NCBI RefSeq assembly: GCF_000187995.2 | Contig: NZ_AEUW02000001.1 | Coordinates: forward strand, 496,001 to 560,000 | DNA: 64,000 bases | Direction: 5' to 3' | From: Streptococcus macacae NCTC 11558 | GTDB lineage: Bacteria > Bacillota > Bacilli > Lactobacillales > Streptococcaceae | Shown: positions 25,148 to 36,986 of the stretch, one piece after another | Layout: each line of letters starts with the position of its first letter | How positions within the stretch are numbered: the first letter of the stretch is position 1 | The notes under the pieces: model-generated | What the model was told of the DNA's origin: nothing | Databases searched by the model: none | What the model saw: the letters and a program-made list of their open reading frames with translations, nothing else | Translations under genes and position numbers: made by a program

Positions 25148-26884
25148 ATGAACTATATTTGGTCTTATTTAAAAAAGTATCCCAAATGGTTAACATTGGA
25201 TCTTTTAGGGGCCTTTTTATTTGTTGTTGTTAATTTGGGTTTGCCCACTGCTTTGGCGCAGATGATTGATCAAGGAATCACTGTAGGGAATAAGGCAGCT
25301 ATTTATTTTTGGGCTGCGGTTATGTTTTTGATTTTACTCTTAGGAATTGCAGGACGCATAACACTCGCTTATGCTTCAGGAAGACTGACTTCTACTATGA
25401 TCCGTGACATGCGCAATGAGATGTATGATAAATTGCAGGAATACTCTCATCATGAATATGAAAAGATTGGTGTTCCTTCTTTGGTGACAAGGATGACCAG
25501 TGATGCTTTTGTATTAATGCAGTTTGCGGAAATGGCTCTGCGTATGGGAATTGTAACTCCTTTAATGATGGTATCAAGTGTGACTATGGTCTTAGTGACC
25601 AGCCCTTCCTTGGCATGGACGGTTCTTGTTTCCATTCCCTTTTTAATTTTTGTCATTTACTATGTAGCTGTAAAGACTCGGCCTTTATCGGAAAAGCAGC
25701 AAAATACATTGGATAAGATTAATCAATACGTACGGGAAAATTTAACAGGGCTTCGTGTTATTAGAGCTTTTGCACGAGAGAAATTTCAAGAAAAACGCTT
25801 TGATCAAAAAAATGAACACTATGAAAATATTTCAAATCGTCTGTTTAAATTAACCGGTCTAACGGAAGCCCTTTTTGTTCAGATAATAGTAGCCATGATT
25901 GTTGCTATTATTTGGTTTGCTTTGGATCCTTTAAGACAGGGCTCAATCAAAATCGGAGATCTGGTTGCCTTCATTGAATATAGTTTTCATGCTCTGTTTT
26001 CTTTCTTAATATTTGCTAATCTATTTACCATGTATCCTAGGATGGTTGTATCTAGCCAACGGATAAAAGAAGTTATGGCCATGCCTATTTCAATTGATCC
26101 AAATGTGACAGGTGTTACAGAGACAGCTTCTAAAGGGTATTTAGAGTTTGATAATGTCACTTTTGCTTATCCTGGTGAGACAGAAAGCCCTGTTTTGCAT
26201 AATGTCAGTTTTCAAGCTAAGCCAGGTGAAACAGTTGCTTTCATCGGAAGTACAGGATCGGGAAAGTCTTCTCTTGTCAATCTTATTCCAAGATTTTATG
26301 ATGTTACTTTGGGCCGAATTTTAGTCGATGGAATTGATGTGCGGGATTATAATCTCAAAGCACTTCGCCGCAAGATTGGCTTTATACCGCAGAGAGCCTT
26401 ACTTTTTACGGGAACTATTGGGGAAAATATTAAATATGGAAAAGAAGACGCTACTTTAGCTGAACTAGATTCTGCAGCAGATATTGCACAAGCTAAAGAA
26501 TTTATTGAAAGCCGTGAAGAACGATTTGATACGCATCTTGCTGAGGCAGGAAGTAATCTTTCAGGAGGTCAAAAACAGCGTTTGTCTATTGCGCGTGCTG
26601 TTGTCAAAAAACCAGAAATCTATATTTTTGATGATTCCTTTTCAGCGCTTGATTATAAAACAGATGCCCAGCTGCGTGCCAGATTGAAAGAAGTGACAGG
26701 AGATGCCACTGTTCTTATCGTGGCCCAGCGTGTAGGGACAATTATGGACGCTGATCAGATTATCGTGTTAGATGAAGGTGAGATTGTTGGCCGCGGCAGC
26801 CATGAAGAACTGATGCGGACCAATGAGATTTACCGGGAGATTGCCAATTCGCAGCTCAGCAGTCAAAGTTTGACAGAAAGTTAG
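25148..26884 (+). CDS. ABC exporter half-transporter, degenerate-site subunit
   Basis: 578 residues: six hydrophobic segments (~10-300) fused to an ATPase domain. Walker A is G-S-T-G-S-G-K-S-S and the signature N-L-S-G-G-Q-K-Q-R is intact, but Walker B reads Y-I-F-D-D-S-F-S-A-L-D, with Asp where the catalytic Glu should be. The partner gene 14 bases downstream has the Glu but an altered signature. Together they make a heterodimeric multidrug-type exporter with one working and one degenerate site, as in BmrCD or LmrCD. AAAGGGG sits 5 bases before the chosen ATG; longer in-frame starts lie in the previous gene's tail. Substrate unknown. Confidence 0.9.
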   Translation: MNYIWSYLKKYPKWLTLDLLGAFLFVVVNLGLPTALAQMIDQGITVGNKAAIYFWAAVMFLILLLGIAGRITLAYASGRLTSTMIRDMRNEMYDKLQEYSHHEYEKIGVPSLVTRMTSDAFVLMQFAEMALRMGIVTPLMMVSSVTMVLVTSPSLAWTVLVSIPFLIFVIYYVAVKTRPLSEKQQNTLDKINQYVRENLTGLRVIRAFAREKFQEKRFDQKNEHYENISNRLFKLTGLTEALFVQIIVAMIVAIIWFALDPLRQGSIKIGDLVAFIEYSFHALFSFLIFANLFTMYPRMVVSSQRIKEVMAMPISIDPNVTGVTETASKGYLEFDNVTFAYPGETESPVLHNVSFQAKPGETVAFIGSTGSGKSSLVNLIPRFYDVTLGRILVDGIDVRDYNLKALRRKIGFIPQRALLFTGTIGENIKYGKEDATLAELDSAADIAQAKEFIESREERFDTHLAEAGSNLSGGQKQRLSIARAVVKKPEIYIFDDSFSALDYKTDAQLRARLKEVTGDATVLIVAQRVGTIMDADQIIVLDEGEIVGRGSHEELMRTNEIYREIANSQLSSQSLTES

Positions 26885-26898
26885 AAATAGGAGGGAAA

Positions 26899-28674
26899 AT
26901 GAAGAAAAATAATAATGTGTTTCTGCGATTATGGAAGTATTTAAAAAATTATAAAGTCTCTCTTTTTCTTGCTATTTTTTTAAAAATGCTAAGCACCATT
27001 ATGAATGTTTTAGAGCCTTTCATACTGGGCTTGGCTATGACAGAATTAACAGCCAATCTTTTAGCTATGGCACGTCATGTCAAAGGAGCCCATATTAATA
27101 CTTCTTACATTTTAATGATACTGCTTCTTTATTTGATACGAGGTTTTTTGTATTCTGCAGGTTCTTATGGTTCCAATTATTTTATGACCAATGCGGTTCA
27201 AAAAAGTATCAGAGATTTGCGCCATGAATTGAGTAATAAAATCAATAAGATCTCTGTTTCTTATTTTGATCAGCATCAATTTGGAGATATGCTGGGACGT
27301 TTTACAAACGATGTCGAAACTGTTTCTAATGCTTTGCAGCAAAGTTTCTTACAGATCATCAATGCTTTTTTAACGATTATTTTAGTTATCGCTATGGTTC
27401 TCTATCTTAATTTACCCTTAGCGACAATCGTCATTGCTTGTATTCCGCTGACTTACTTTAGTGCTAGATATATACTTAACAGATCTCAGCCTTATTTTAA
27501 GAAACAGGCTGATGCCTTGGGAGCTATGAATGGCTTTGTCCAAGAGAATTTGACAGGCTTTAATATCCTAAAGCTGTATGGACGCGAAGAAGTATCAGCA
27601 GAAGAATTTCGCCGTATTACTGAAAATCTCAGAAATGTTGGATTTAAAGCTAGTTTTATTTCGGGAATTATGATGCCGGTACTGAATGCTATCTCTGATT
27701 TAGCTTACTTACTTGTCGCTCTCATTGGCGGTTTGCAAGTTTTAGCCGGCAGACTTACCATCGGGAACATGCAAGCTTTTGTTCAGTATATTTGGCAAAT
27801 CAGCCAACCTATTCAGACGATTACGCAATTGTCTGGTGTTCTGCAAAGTGCCAAGTCTTCCTTGGAAAGAATTTTTGAAGTGTTAGATGAAAAAGATGAG
27901 AACAATGAAGTGCTAGAGCAGCTAGACCGCCCTTTGTCCGGCCAGGTCAGTTTTCAAAATGTCTTTTTCCAATATACAGCTGATAAGCCGTTGATTCAAA
28001 ACTTTAATCTAGATGTAAAGCCAGGAGAGATGGTCGCTATTGTTGGACCTACTGGTGCTGGAAAAACAACTTTGATTAATCTTCTTATGCGCTTTTATGA
28101 CGTTACTGAAGGAGCTATTACGGTAGATGGCCATGATATCCGCCATCTTTCTCGGCAGGACTATCGTAAACAGTTCGGAATGGTCTTACAGGAAGCCTGG
28201 CTTTATGAAGGAACAATTATTGATAATTTACGTTTTGGAAAATTAAATGCCAGTGAAGAAGAAGTTGTTCAAGCAGCAACAGCAGCTAATGTAGACCATT
28301 TTATACGGACGCTGCCTGGCGGTTATAATATGGAAGTCAATCAAGAATCAAGTAATATCTCACTAGGTCAAAAACAATTGCTGACAATTGCGCGTGCCCT
28401 TCTAGCAGATCCTAAAATATTAATTCTTGATGAAGCCACTTCCTCAGTTGATACACGCTTAGAATTATTAATTCAAAAAGCGATGAACAAGCTAATGGAA
28501 GGGCGGACCAGTTTTGTGATTGCCCACCGTTTATCTACTATTCAGGAAGCTGATAAAATTTTGGTACTCAAAGACGGCCAGATTATTGAACAGGGGAATC
28601 ATGAAAGTTTACTTTCAGCTAAAGGTTTTTATTATGATTTGTATATGAGCCAATTTAGCGGAAAAAAGCAATAA
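26899..28674 (+). CDS. ABC exporter half-transporter, catalytic-site subunit
   Basis: 591 residues with six hydrophobic segments and one ATPase domain: Walker A G-P-T-G-A-G-K-T-T, Walker B I-L-I-L-D-E-A-T-S-S-V-D with the catalytic Glu, and a degenerate signature N-I-S-L-G-Q-K-Q. It complements its upstream neighbour. The pair is paralogous to the rcrP/rcrQ pair at 37425-40977: same order, same split of Asp and Glu. AGGAGG precedes the ATG. I expect the two proteins to be non-functional apart. Substrate unknown. Confidence 0.9.
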   Translation: MKKNNNVFLRLWKYLKNYKVSLFLAIFLKMLSTIMNVLEPFILGLAMTELTANLLAMARHVKGAHINTSYILMILLLYLIRGFLYSAGSYGSNYFMTNAVQKSIRDLRHELSNKINKISVSYFDQHQFGDMLGRFTNDVETVSNALQQSFLQIINAFLTIILVIAMVLYLNLPLATIVIACIPLTYFSARYILNRSQPYFKKQADALGAMNGFVQENLTGFNILKLYGREEVSAEEFRRITENLRNVGFKASFISGIMMPVLNAISDLAYLLVALIGGLQVLAGRLTIGNMQAFVQYIWQISQPIQTITQLSGVLQSAKSSLERIFEVLDEKDENNEVLEQLDRPLSGQVSFQNVFFQYTADKPLIQNFNLDVKPGEMVAIVGPTGAGKTTLINLLMRFYDVTEGAITVDGHDIRHLSRQDYRKQFGMVLQEAWLYEGTIIDNLRFGKLNASEEEVVQAATAANVDHFIRTLPGGYNMEVNQESSNISLGQKQLLTIARALLADPKILILDEATSSVDTRLELLIQKAMNKLMEGRTSFVIAHRLSTIQEADKILVLKDGQIIEQGNHESLLSAKGFYYDLYMSQFSGKKQ

Positions 28675-28683
28675 GAATGATTT

Positions 28684-28726
28684 GAAACAAGCAGGAATTT
28701 TGAAACGGCTTGCTTGTTTTTTCTTT
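28684..28726 (+). terminator. Terminator after the ABC exporter pair
   Basis: AAACAAGC pairs with GCTTGTTT across a loop of about 18 bases and is followed by a T run. Confidence 0.65.
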
Positions 28727-28761
28727 TGCATACTGTAATGAGCAAAATAAAAGGAGGAGTT

Positions 28762-29685
28762 ATGGCGATAGCAGGTCTTGTTTTTCAGAAATTAATTGTT
28801 TTATTTTTATTAATGCTAATGGGCTTATTTTTAGCTCAGCGTCAGATATTGACTAAGGAGGTTACCTTTCAGTTATCTAACTTACTGACGCGTTTTGTTG
28901 CACCAAGTCTTTTTATTTCTTCGTTTATTTATCAGGACTTCTCATTAAAGAGACTAGTTTTGCTAATAAGTATGATTGGCTCTGCTTTTTTATTGTTGGT
29001 GACGCGTATTTTTTTCGTTTCTTTTTTACTGCCCAAAGAAAGAGCTACGGATCAATATGCTGTTCTCTTTGCTAATGTGGGTTTTATGGGAACCCCTCTG
29101 GCCTTTGCTGTAGGAGGCAAGGAGGCTGTTTTCTTCATTTCAGGTTTTGTAGTTGCTAATCAAATTATGCAGTGGACTTATGGCCTTTATTTAATTGCTC
29201 AGGATAAGAGCATTATTAATTGGCGCTCTATCTTGGTTAATCCGGCGATGATTGCTACTGTCATAGGCTTGGCTCTCTTTATTATCCCCTTTAAGCTACC
29301 TGTTGTTTTTAGAGGAGCGATTGATTCTTTTGCGGATTTAAATACCCCCTTATCAACGATCGTTTTGGGCAGTTATTTTTATAAGGCTGATATCAAGGAA
29401 ATTTTTCTTTACAAACCAGCTTATTATACAGCATTTTTACGTCTGTGCTTAACGGCCTTGCTCAGTATCTTAACGATTTGGATTCTCCCTATTGACTCTA
29501 GCAGTGTGAAATTAGCTTTATCAATTGCAGCTGTTTCACCAGCAGCTCTGAACACAGCCCTTCTCAGTCAGGTTTACGGCGGAAATTATGAATATGGTTC
29601 CCGACTTGTTTTGCTAACGACTATTTTATCTCTTATTTTTATTCCTTTAAACATGGCCTTAGCCAGTTTATTATATCTATCCTAA
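28762..29685 (+). CDS. Auxin efflux carrier (AEC) family permease, malate permease-like
   Basis: 307 residues with about 9-10 hydrophobic segments. Family features are the proline-containing helix R-F-V-A-P-S-L-F-I-S-S-F near residue 60, N-V-G-F-M-G-T-P-L-A-F in the middle, and S-P-A-A-L-N-T-A-L-L near the end. AEC members in lactic acid bacteria move malate, citrate or amino acids; the exact cargo cannot be read here. The ATG at 28762 follows AAAGGAGG with normal spacing; earlier in-frame starts lie in the preceding terminator region. A single gene closed by a strong terminator, just before the glucosyltransferase gene. Confidence 0.82.
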   Translation: MAIAGLVFQKLIVLFLLMLMGLFLAQRQILTKEVTFQLSNLLTRFVAPSLFISSFIYQDFSLKRLVLLISMIGSAFLLLVTRIFFVSFLLPKERATDQYAVLFANVGFMGTPLAFAVGGKEAVFFISGFVVANQIMQWTYGLYLIAQDKSIINWRSILVNPAMIATVIGLALFIIPFKLPVVFRGAIDSFADLNTPLSTIVLGSYFYKADIKEIFLYKPAYYTAFLRLCLTALLSILTIWILPIDSSSVKLALSIAAVSPAALNTALLSQVYGGNYEYGSRLVLLTTILSLIFIPLNMALASLLYLS

Positions 29686-29727
29686 GTCAATTTGCAGTAT
29701 CAGAAAAATAGTCTGTCAGTAAGCATA

Positions 29728-29765
29728 AAAAAGCAGCCTTTAAAGTCCTATAGGCTGCTTTTTTA
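29728..29765. terminator. Strong terminator between the AEC permease and gtfD
   Basis: AAAAAAGCAGCCT and its perfect complement form a 13-bp stem with a 12-base loop and a T tail. Confidence 0.88.
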
Positions 29766-29831
29766 CGCCCATAAATAGGTAATATTACAAGTAATATACT
29801 GGAAAAATAAAGAAAAAGAAATGTAATCCAG

Positions 29832-29866
29832 TTGACATCACTGTTGTGAAATTATGAAGTTATAAT
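29832..29866 (+). promoter_or_regulatory. gtfD promoter region
   Basis: A perfect TTGACA (29832-29837) is followed by TATGAA after 15 bases and a perfect TATAAT (29861-29866) after 23 bases; neither spacing is ideal. TCAC-TGTT-GTGA, a small dyad, lies between them. The off-consensus spacing suggests a need for an activator. That is inference. Confidence 0.45.
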
Positions 29867-29893
29867 GGTTTAGTCAATTAAAGGAGGATTTAT

Positions 29894-32800
29894 ATGGAAA
29901 CCAAACTTCGTTACAAGATGCGCAAGGTGAAAAAACACTGGGTGACAGTTGCTGTAGCTTCTACTTTAGTCACTTTAGGCGGGACAACTTTGGCATCTCC
30001 TGTTTCAGCTGATACTGATAAAACGACAGATAATGCGGTAACACAATCATCAGAAGGGAGCAGCTCTGCAGCGTCTCAGGCAAAAGAACAGGCACTATCA
30101 GAACCAGTCCAGACTAAAACGCAAGTAAAAGAAGAGTCAGAGTCTACTGAGGCAACAACTGAAACGGTTAGCAGTGAACAAACAGCTGCTAAGACAGAGT
30201 CACCTCAAAATAGGTCAAATCAATCCAAAGCTGCTGAAGAAACCACCACAAAAGGCAGTTCAGCACAGGTAAAAGAGACTAACGAACAAACAACAGCTCA
30301 AAGCAGCAAATACTCTGCTAACTCTAAAACTTCGCAGTTAAAAGCAGCTGCCTCTAAAAGAATGACTTCCGGTCAAGTACAAACAGCCGCTGGGCAGCAA
30401 GAAAATAAAGATGACTTAGCCAATATTCCTAATGTCAAAAAGATTGATGGGAAATATTACTATATTGGCTCAGACGGTCAAGCCAAGAAAAATTTTGCTT
30501 TAAAAGTTGGCAATCAGACTCTCTTTTTTGATAAAGATACTGGTGCCTTGTCGGATAGCTCACAATATCAGTTCAGCAAAGGTTTAACAAAGTTAAATAA
30601 TGAATATACTCCTCACAATCAAATCGTTAATTTTGAAAAGAACAGTCTTGAAACGATAGATAGTTATGTAACAGCAGATGCCTGGTATCGTCCTAAAGAT
30701 ATTTTAAAAGATGGTAAAACTTGGACCGCTTCTACAGAATCTGATCTGCGTCCTTTATTAATGTCATGGTGGCCGGATAAGCAAACGCAGGTTGCTTATC
30801 TCAACTATATGAACAAGCAAGGCTTGGGAACAGGCAGCACTTACACAGCTGATAGCAGCCAAGAAAGCTTAAATCTTGCAGCTCAAACTGTCCAAGCTAA
30901 GATTGAAACAAAGATTAGTCAAACAAAACAAACACAATGGCTTCGCGAAACGATCAATAGTTTTGTGAAATCACAGTCCAGATGGAATATCGACACTGAA
31001 TCTGATACTTCAGCTGGCGAAAAAGATCACCTGCAAGGTGGAGCTTTGCTTTATAACAACAGTGATAAGACAGCTTATGCAAACTCTGACTATCGGCTTT
31101 TGAATCGCACACCGACAAATCAGACAGGTAAACCTAAATATTTTGAAGATAATTCATCAGGTGGTTACGATTTTCTGTTAGCCAATGATATTGACAATTC
31201 TAATCCTGCAGTTCAGGCTGAGCAGCTGAACTGGCTTCATTATCTGATGAATTATGGCTCTATTGTTGCTAATGATCCAGAAGCGAATTTTGATGGTGTC
31301 CGTGTGGATGCAGTTGATAATGTCAATGCAGATCTCTTACAAATTTCTTCAGATTACTTAAAAGCTCACTACAGTGTTGATAAGAGTGAAAAAAATGCCA
31401 TTAACCATCTTTCCATCTTAGAAGCATGGTCTAATAACGACCCACAGTATAATAAAGATACTAAAGGTGCACAGCTCCCTATTGACAATAAGCTTCGCCT
31501 GTCGCTTTTATATGCTCTGACACGTCCGCTTGAGAAAGATGCTAGTGATAAAAGTGAAATCCGCAGCGGACTTGAGCCTATTATTACCAACAGTTTAAAT
31601 GATCGTTCAGCTGAAGGTAAAAACAGCCAGCGTATGGCAAATTATATCTTTATCCGTGCTCATGATAGCGAAGTTCAGACAGTCATTGCTAAAATTATCA
31701 AGGATAAAATCAACCCTAAAACGGATGGTTTAACCTTTACTTTAGATGAACTAAAACAAGCCTTCAAGATTTATAATGAAGACATGCGCCAGGCCAATAA
31801 AAAGTATACTCAGTCCAACATTCCAACAGCATATGCTCTGATGCTGTCAAACAAGGATTCGATTACCCGTGTTTACTATGGTGATATGTATACTGATGAT
31901 GGTCAATATATGGCGACGAAATCACCTTATTATGATGCTATTGAGACTTTGATGAAAGCTCGTATCAAATATGCTGCTGGCGGTCAGGACATGAAAATCA
32001 CTTATCCTGATGGTGATAAGGCCAATATGGATTGGGATTATACAGGTGTTTTAACTTCTGTTCGCTATGGTACAGGGGCTAATTCTGCAGCAGATGCGGG
32101 CAATGCGGCAACAAGAACACAAGGAATGGCAGTCGTTACCAGCAATAATCCAAGTCTTAAACTGAGTCAAAAAGATAAAATAGTAGTTAATATGGGGGCG
32201 GCTCATAAAAACCAAGAATATCGCCCGCTTATCCTGTCAACCAAGGATGGTTTGTCAACCTATGCAACAGATGCAGCTGCTAAAGCGCTTTATCGCAAAA
32301 CAAATGACCAAGGGCAGTTGATTTTTGATGCTAATGATATTCAAGGCTATCTCAATCCACAAGTATCTGGTTATTTAGCTGTATGGGTTCCGGTTGGTGC
32401 CAGCGATAATCAAGATGTTCGCGTAGCAGCAAGTGATAAGGCCAATTCAAGCGGCCAAGTCTATGAATCATCAAGTGCCCTTGATTCCCAATTAATTTAT
32501 GAAGGTTTTTCAAACTTCCAAGATTTTGTCACTAATGAATCTGATTATACCAATAAAAAAATTGCTCAAAATATTGATTTGTTCAAATCTTGGGGGGTTA
32601 CTTCCTTTGAAATGGCACCGCAATACGTATCATCTGAAGATGGCTCATTCTTAGATTCTATTATTCAGAATGGTTACGCTTTTGAGGATCGTTATGATCT
32701 TGCCATGAGTAAGAACAATAAATATGGTTCCAATCAAGATATGATCAATGCTGTTAAGGCTTTGCACAAAGGCGGCATTCAAGTTATCGCAGACTGGGTG

Positions 32801-34309
32801 CCAGATCAGATCTACAATCTTCCAGGAAAAGAAGTTGTCACAGCTACCCGTGTAAATGATTACGGTGAATATCGCAATGATGCTGAAATAAAGAATACAC
32901 TTTATGCCGCAAATACAAAAAGCAGCGGTAAGGATTATCAAGCTAAATATGGCGGTGCCTTTCTAGATGAATTAGCTGCTAAATATCCAAGTATTTTTAA
33001 TCGAACCCAAATTTCAAATGGTAAGAAGATTGATGCCAGCGAAAAAATTAAAGAATGGAAAGCTAAATATTTTAATGGAACCAACATTTTAGGTCGCGGT
33101 GTTGATTATGTCCTTAAGGACTATGCGAGCAATCAGTACTTTAATCTTAAAGATAACAAGGCTTATTTACCAAAGCAAATGACCAATAACGAGGCTTCTA
33201 CTGGCTTTACTGATGATGGCAAGGGAATTACTTTCTACTCTATGAGTGGTTATCAGGCTAAAAATAGCTTTGTGCAGGATGCTAAAAATAACTGGTATTA
33301 CTTTGATAATAACGGACATATGGTTTATGGCCAGCAAAATATCAATGGGGATGTACAGTATTTCTTGCAAAATGGCGTTCAGCTTCGCGATGCTCTCTTA
33401 GAGAATGCTGATGGAACAAAGAATTACTTTGGTCATCTTGGAAATAGATATAATAATGGTTACTATTCATTTGATAACGATACAAAATGGCGTTACTTTG
33501 ACAGCAATGGTACAATGGCTGTTGGTATGAAAACTGTTAATGGCAATACCCAGTATTTCGATCAAGATGGTTATCAAGTTAAAGGAGCCTGGATAACGGA
33601 TGCTAATGGCAAGAAACGTTATTTTGATGACGGTTCAGGTAATATGGTTGTCAATCGATTTGCTAATGATAAAGACGGCAACTGGTACTATCTCGGCTCA
33701 GACGGTGTTGTTCTTGTAGGCACTCAAACCATTAACGGCAAGACTTATTACTTTGCACAAGATGGTAAACAGGTGAAAGGCAAGATCGTTACTGATAATC
33801 AAGGGAAAAAGACTTACTTCCTTGCTAATTCAGGTGAATTAGCCAAAAATATTTTTGCCACAGACAGTCAAAATAATTGGTATTTCTTTGGAGCAGATGG
33901 TACTGCAGTTATTGGTGAACAGACAATCAATGGTTATAAACTGTATTTTGCACAAGATGGAAAGCAAGTGAAAGGCAGCTTTGTTACAGACAATAATGGC
34001 AAAGTTCGTTACTATAATGCTGATTCAGGCCAGTTGGAAACTAATCGCTTCGAAGCAGATAAGGATGGTAATTGGTACTATTTAGGTTCAGATGGAATTG
34101 CTGTAACAGGAAGTCAGACGATTAACGGTCAGCGAATCTTCTTTGCAAAAGACGGCAAACAGGTCAAAGGTGATGTCGCCTATGATGCTCAAGGACTCCT
34201 GCGTTATTATGATAAGGAGAGCGGTAACATGGTTTATAACAAAACAGTTACTTTAGCCAATGGACGCAAAATTATCATTGATCAGCAAGGAGTAGCTAGA
34301 TATCTCTAA
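29894..34309 (+). CDS. gtfD: Glucosyltransferase (glucansucrase), GtfD-like, secreted
   Basis: 1471-residue GH70 enzyme that builds glucan from sucrose outside the cell. A long signal peptide ([10 protein letters not shown]; cleavage near V-S-A-D, ~40) is followed by a low-complexity Ser/Thr/Gln/Glu-rich region to ~175. The catalytic core has nucleophile Asp472 (V-R-V-D-A-V-D-N), acid/base Glu510 (L-S-I-L-E-A-W) and transition-state Asp591 (I-R-A-H-D-S-E). From ~1115 to the end lie glucan-binding YG repeats, including three close copies exactly 65 residues apart (N-W-Y-Y at 1263, 1328 and 1393). From memory it resembles S. mutans GtfD, the primer-dependent maker of water-soluble glucan, more than GtfB or GtfC. 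AAAGGAGG precedes the ATG. Single-gene unit. Confidence 0.93.
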   Translation: METKLRYKMRKVKKHWVTVAVASTLVTLGGTTLASPVSADTDKTTDNAVTQSSEGSSSAASQAKEQALSEPVQTKTQVKEESESTEATTETVSSEQTAAKTESPQNRSNQSKAAEETTTKGSSAQVKETNEQTTAQSSKYSANSKTSQLKAAASKRMTSGQVQTAAGQQENKDDLANIPNVKKIDGKYYYIGSDGQAKKNFALKVGNQTLFFDKDTGALSDSSQYQFSKGLTKLNNEYTPHNQIVNFEKNSLETIDSYVTADAWYRPKDILKDGKTWTASTESDLRPLLMSWWPDKQTQVAYLNYMNKQGLGTGSTYTADSSQESLNLAAQTVQAKIETKISQTKQTQWLRETINSFVKSQSRWNIDTESDTSAGEKDHLQGGALLYNNSDKTAYANSDYRLLNRTPTNQTGKPKYFEDNSSGGYDFLLANDIDNSNPAVQAEQLNWLHYLMNYGSIVANDPEANFDGVRVDAVDNVNADLLQISSDYLKAHYSVDKSEKNAINHLSILEAWSNNDPQYNKDTKGAQLPIDNKLRLSLLYALTRPLEKDASDKSEIRSGLEPIITNSLNDRSAEGKNSQRMANYIFIRAHDSEVQTVIAKIIKDKINPKTDGLTFTLDELKQAFKIYNEDMRQANKKYTQSNIPTAYALMLSNKDSITRVYYGDMYTDDGQYMATKSPYYDAIETLMKARIKYAAGGQDMKITYPDGDKANMDWDYTGVLTSVRYGTGANSAADAGNAATRTQGMAVVTSNNPSLKLSQKDKIVVNMGAAHKNQEYRPLILSTKDGLSTYATDAAAKALYRKTNDQGQLIFDANDIQGYLNPQVSGYLAVWVPVGASDNQDVRVAASDKANSSGQVYESSSALDSQLIYEGFSNFQDFVTNESDYTNKKIAQNIDLFKSWGVTSFEMAPQYVSSEDGSFLDSIIQNGYAFEDRYDLAMSKNNKYGSNQDMINAVKALHKGGIQVIADWVPDQIYNLPGKEVVTATRVNDYGEYRNDAEIKNTLYAANTKSSGKDYQAKYGGAFLDELAAKYPSIFNRTQISNGKKIDASEKIKEWKAKYFNGTNILGRGVDYVLKDYASNQYFNLKDNKAYLPKQMTNNEASTGFTDDGKGITFYSMSGYQAKNSFVQDAKNNWYYFDNNGHMVYGQQNINGDVQYFLQNGVQLRDALLENADGTKNYFGHLGNRYNNGYYSFDNDTKWRYFDSNGTMAVGMKTVNGNTQYFDQDGYQVKGAWITDANGKKRYFDDGSGNMVVNRFANDKDGNWYYLGSDGVVLVGTQTINGKTYYFAQDGKQVKGKIVTDNQGKKTYFLANSGELAKNIFATDSQNNWYFFGADGTAVIGEQTINGYKLYFAQDGKQVKGSFVTDNNGKVRYYNADSGQLETNRFEADKDGNWYYLGSDGIAVTGSQTINGQRIFFAKDGKQVKGDVAYDAQGLLRYYDKESGNMVYNKTVTLANGRKIIIDQQGVARYL
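33680..34170 (+). repeat. Tandem glucan-binding repeats in gtfD, 195-bp period
   Basis: Three in-frame copies start at 33680, 33875 and 34070. Each encodes N-W-Y-(Y/F)-(L/F)-G-(S/A)-D-G near the start and (Q/K)-D-G-K-Q-V-K-G near the end. More degenerate copies extend back to about 33230. Confidence 0.85.
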
Positions 34310-34346
34310 GTTAAAAAATCAATAGTGTTTCACTTTATAGAAAAAT

Positions 34347-34377
34347 GAAAAGGCCGGGATTTTGACCCGGCCTTTTC
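34347..34377. terminator. Bidirectional terminator after gtfD
   Basis: GAAAAGGCCGGG forms a perfect 12-bp stem with its complement around a 7-base loop, 37 bases after the gtfD stop; it may also serve the convergent DUF308 gene. Confidence 0.9.
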
Positions 34378-34512
34378 AACTGCATAGTAAACCAATAGGA
34401 TAACAGTGAAATATATATAAAAGAAAAGCATTTTAGCTTCAATTGATGAGATAAAACGATTGAAGATTAATCATTTTCTAAGGAACTGTAACAATGCAGA
34501 AAAAAGGTACCA

Positions 34513-35019
34513 TTAGCGCAGCCGTATAAAGGTCAGCAAGCTTGAGATGCCTGTTAGGATTAGCAGTAAGGCAACGAAGCGGCCAATAATGGCAGATGAG
34601 AGAAGAGGCTGTCCTAATAAAATAAGGCCTATAAGCAGTGCACCAATACCTGATAGGAAGAATCGGTTGCTTTGAGGAAAGCCTGCCTGCCTCAAACGAT
34701 AAGCAGAAATCAGTCTTAGAACACCAATGACGATTATCCAATAAGCTACGATTGCAATAACTGCTGTTGTGAGAGAAAAGAGAGAGGATGTTAATAGAAT
34801 AAAGCCAAAAATAATTGAGATAATACTTTGCAGTAAGCTCCAAATATTGCGTTCATCGGCTGCTTTAGACATATAATCCATAAAACTTGTTATACCGACT
34901 AGAAAAATAATAAGGGCTAAAATCCATCCAATAGATGCTGTTACAACAAGCGGATTGGCGAATATCCAGAGACCGATTAAAAGTGTCAGTACTCCAGAGA
35001 TTAGTGTAAACCATTTCAT
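34513..35019 (-). CDS. DUF308 (HdeD-like) membrane protein
   Basis: 168 residues, six hydrophobic segments in two halves that repeat L-I-G-L-W-I-F-A-N-P and L-I-G-L-I-L-L-G-Q-P, the internal duplication of the HdeD/DUF308 family. A longer frame begins at 35052, but AAGGAG stands just before the ATG at 35019 and not before the earlier one, so the shorter form is preferred. Paralogue of the gene at 11028-11546. Some family members relate to acid stress in enterobacteria; here the role is unknown. Single gene, convergent with gtfD. Confidence 0.8.
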   Translation of the reverse strand: MKWFTLISGVLTLLIGLWIFANPLVVTASIGWILALIIFLVGITSFMDYMSKAADERNIWSLLQSIISIIFGFILLTSSLFSLTTAVIAIVAYWIIVIGVLRLISAYRLRQAGFPQSNRFFLSGIGALLIGLILLGQPLLSSAIIGRFVALLLILTGISSLLTFIRLR

Positions 35020-35252
35020 ATAATAACTCCTTGTTTTTAATGTCTTTTTCATTTTATAAAAAGCTTAAGCGCTTGTCAAAGAAACAGAACCAAAGAAGTG
35101 AGCTTTCTTTTGCCTTATTTTTACAATATTAATTTTTATTTTTTTCCTATTGCAATGACTAGTAAACAGGCTAATCAAAGAAGTTTTAATTTTTGCCATG
35201 TCAGATTTTCTGACATATTTTTTAGAAAAAATGAAAAAATGACGAAAAAGTC

Positions 35253-35281
35253 TTGACAAGAATATTCAGAAAATTTATAAT
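35253..35281 (+). promoter_or_regulatory. Perfect-consensus promoter of gdhA
   Basis: TTGACA, exactly 17 bases, TATAAT, ending 47 bases before the chosen start. This is a full match to the vegetative sigma consensus and predicts high expression. Confidence 0.85.
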
Positions 35282-35295
35282 ATTCACTGTAATAA

Positions 35296-36678
<1,383 letters not shown>

Positions 36679-36730
36679 TTCTTTCTGCCGATGATAAGCC
36701 TTAACAATAAAAGATAATATAATAAATAAT

Positions 36731-36765
36731 AGAGGGTAAGATCTTTTGTCTTATCCTTTTTTTAT
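36731..36765 (+). terminator. Terminator after gdhA
   Basis: AGGGTAAGAT pairs imperfectly with GTCTTATCCT, followed by TTTTTTT. In the same 308-base gap (36679-36986) AGTGCAGC (36781) and GCTGCACT (36809) form a second hairpin without a T run, then the rcrR promoter. Confidence 0.65.
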
Positions 36766-36903
36766 GAAATAGATTTGCCTAGTGCAGCGGTTGCTTCTTG
36801 CTTGTGCTGCTGCACTTATATAATCAATAGTAGAAATACAGTTACTTGTGCAGTCAATTAAATCAAATGAAAACGTTTTAAAATAAAAAATGACACTTTA
36901 ATC

Positions 36904-36932
36904 TTGACAATAGTTCTCATGATAACTATAAT
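36904..36932 (+). promoter_or_regulatory. Consensus promoter with MarR-type operator filling the spacer
   Basis: TTGACA, 17 bases, TATAAT, all perfect. The sequence ATAGTTCTCATGATAACTAT (36910-36929) is a 20-base near-perfect palindrome that covers the whole spacer and reaches into the -10 box; another ATAGTT lies just after. Binding here would block polymerase, fitting autorepression by the MarR protein encoded next. Confidence 0.88.
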
Positions 36933-36986
36933 AGTTCGCGGAAAGCTAATAAAGATTGTTTACAGAAAAGAGAATAAGGAGTCTTC

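Noticed and set aside
29894..34309. Naming the glucosyltransferase gtfB or gtfC
   Set aside because: The signal region ([10 protein letters not shown]), catalytic flanks and C-terminal repeats fit what I recall of GtfD better, and the neighbours (AEC permease, gdhA side) are those of gtfD in S. mutans.
36781..36816. AGTGCAGC/GCTGCACT hairpin as a terminator or riboswitch
   Set aside because: No T run follows and the 20-base loop shows no known aptamer pattern; it may be an extra hairpin after gdhA only.
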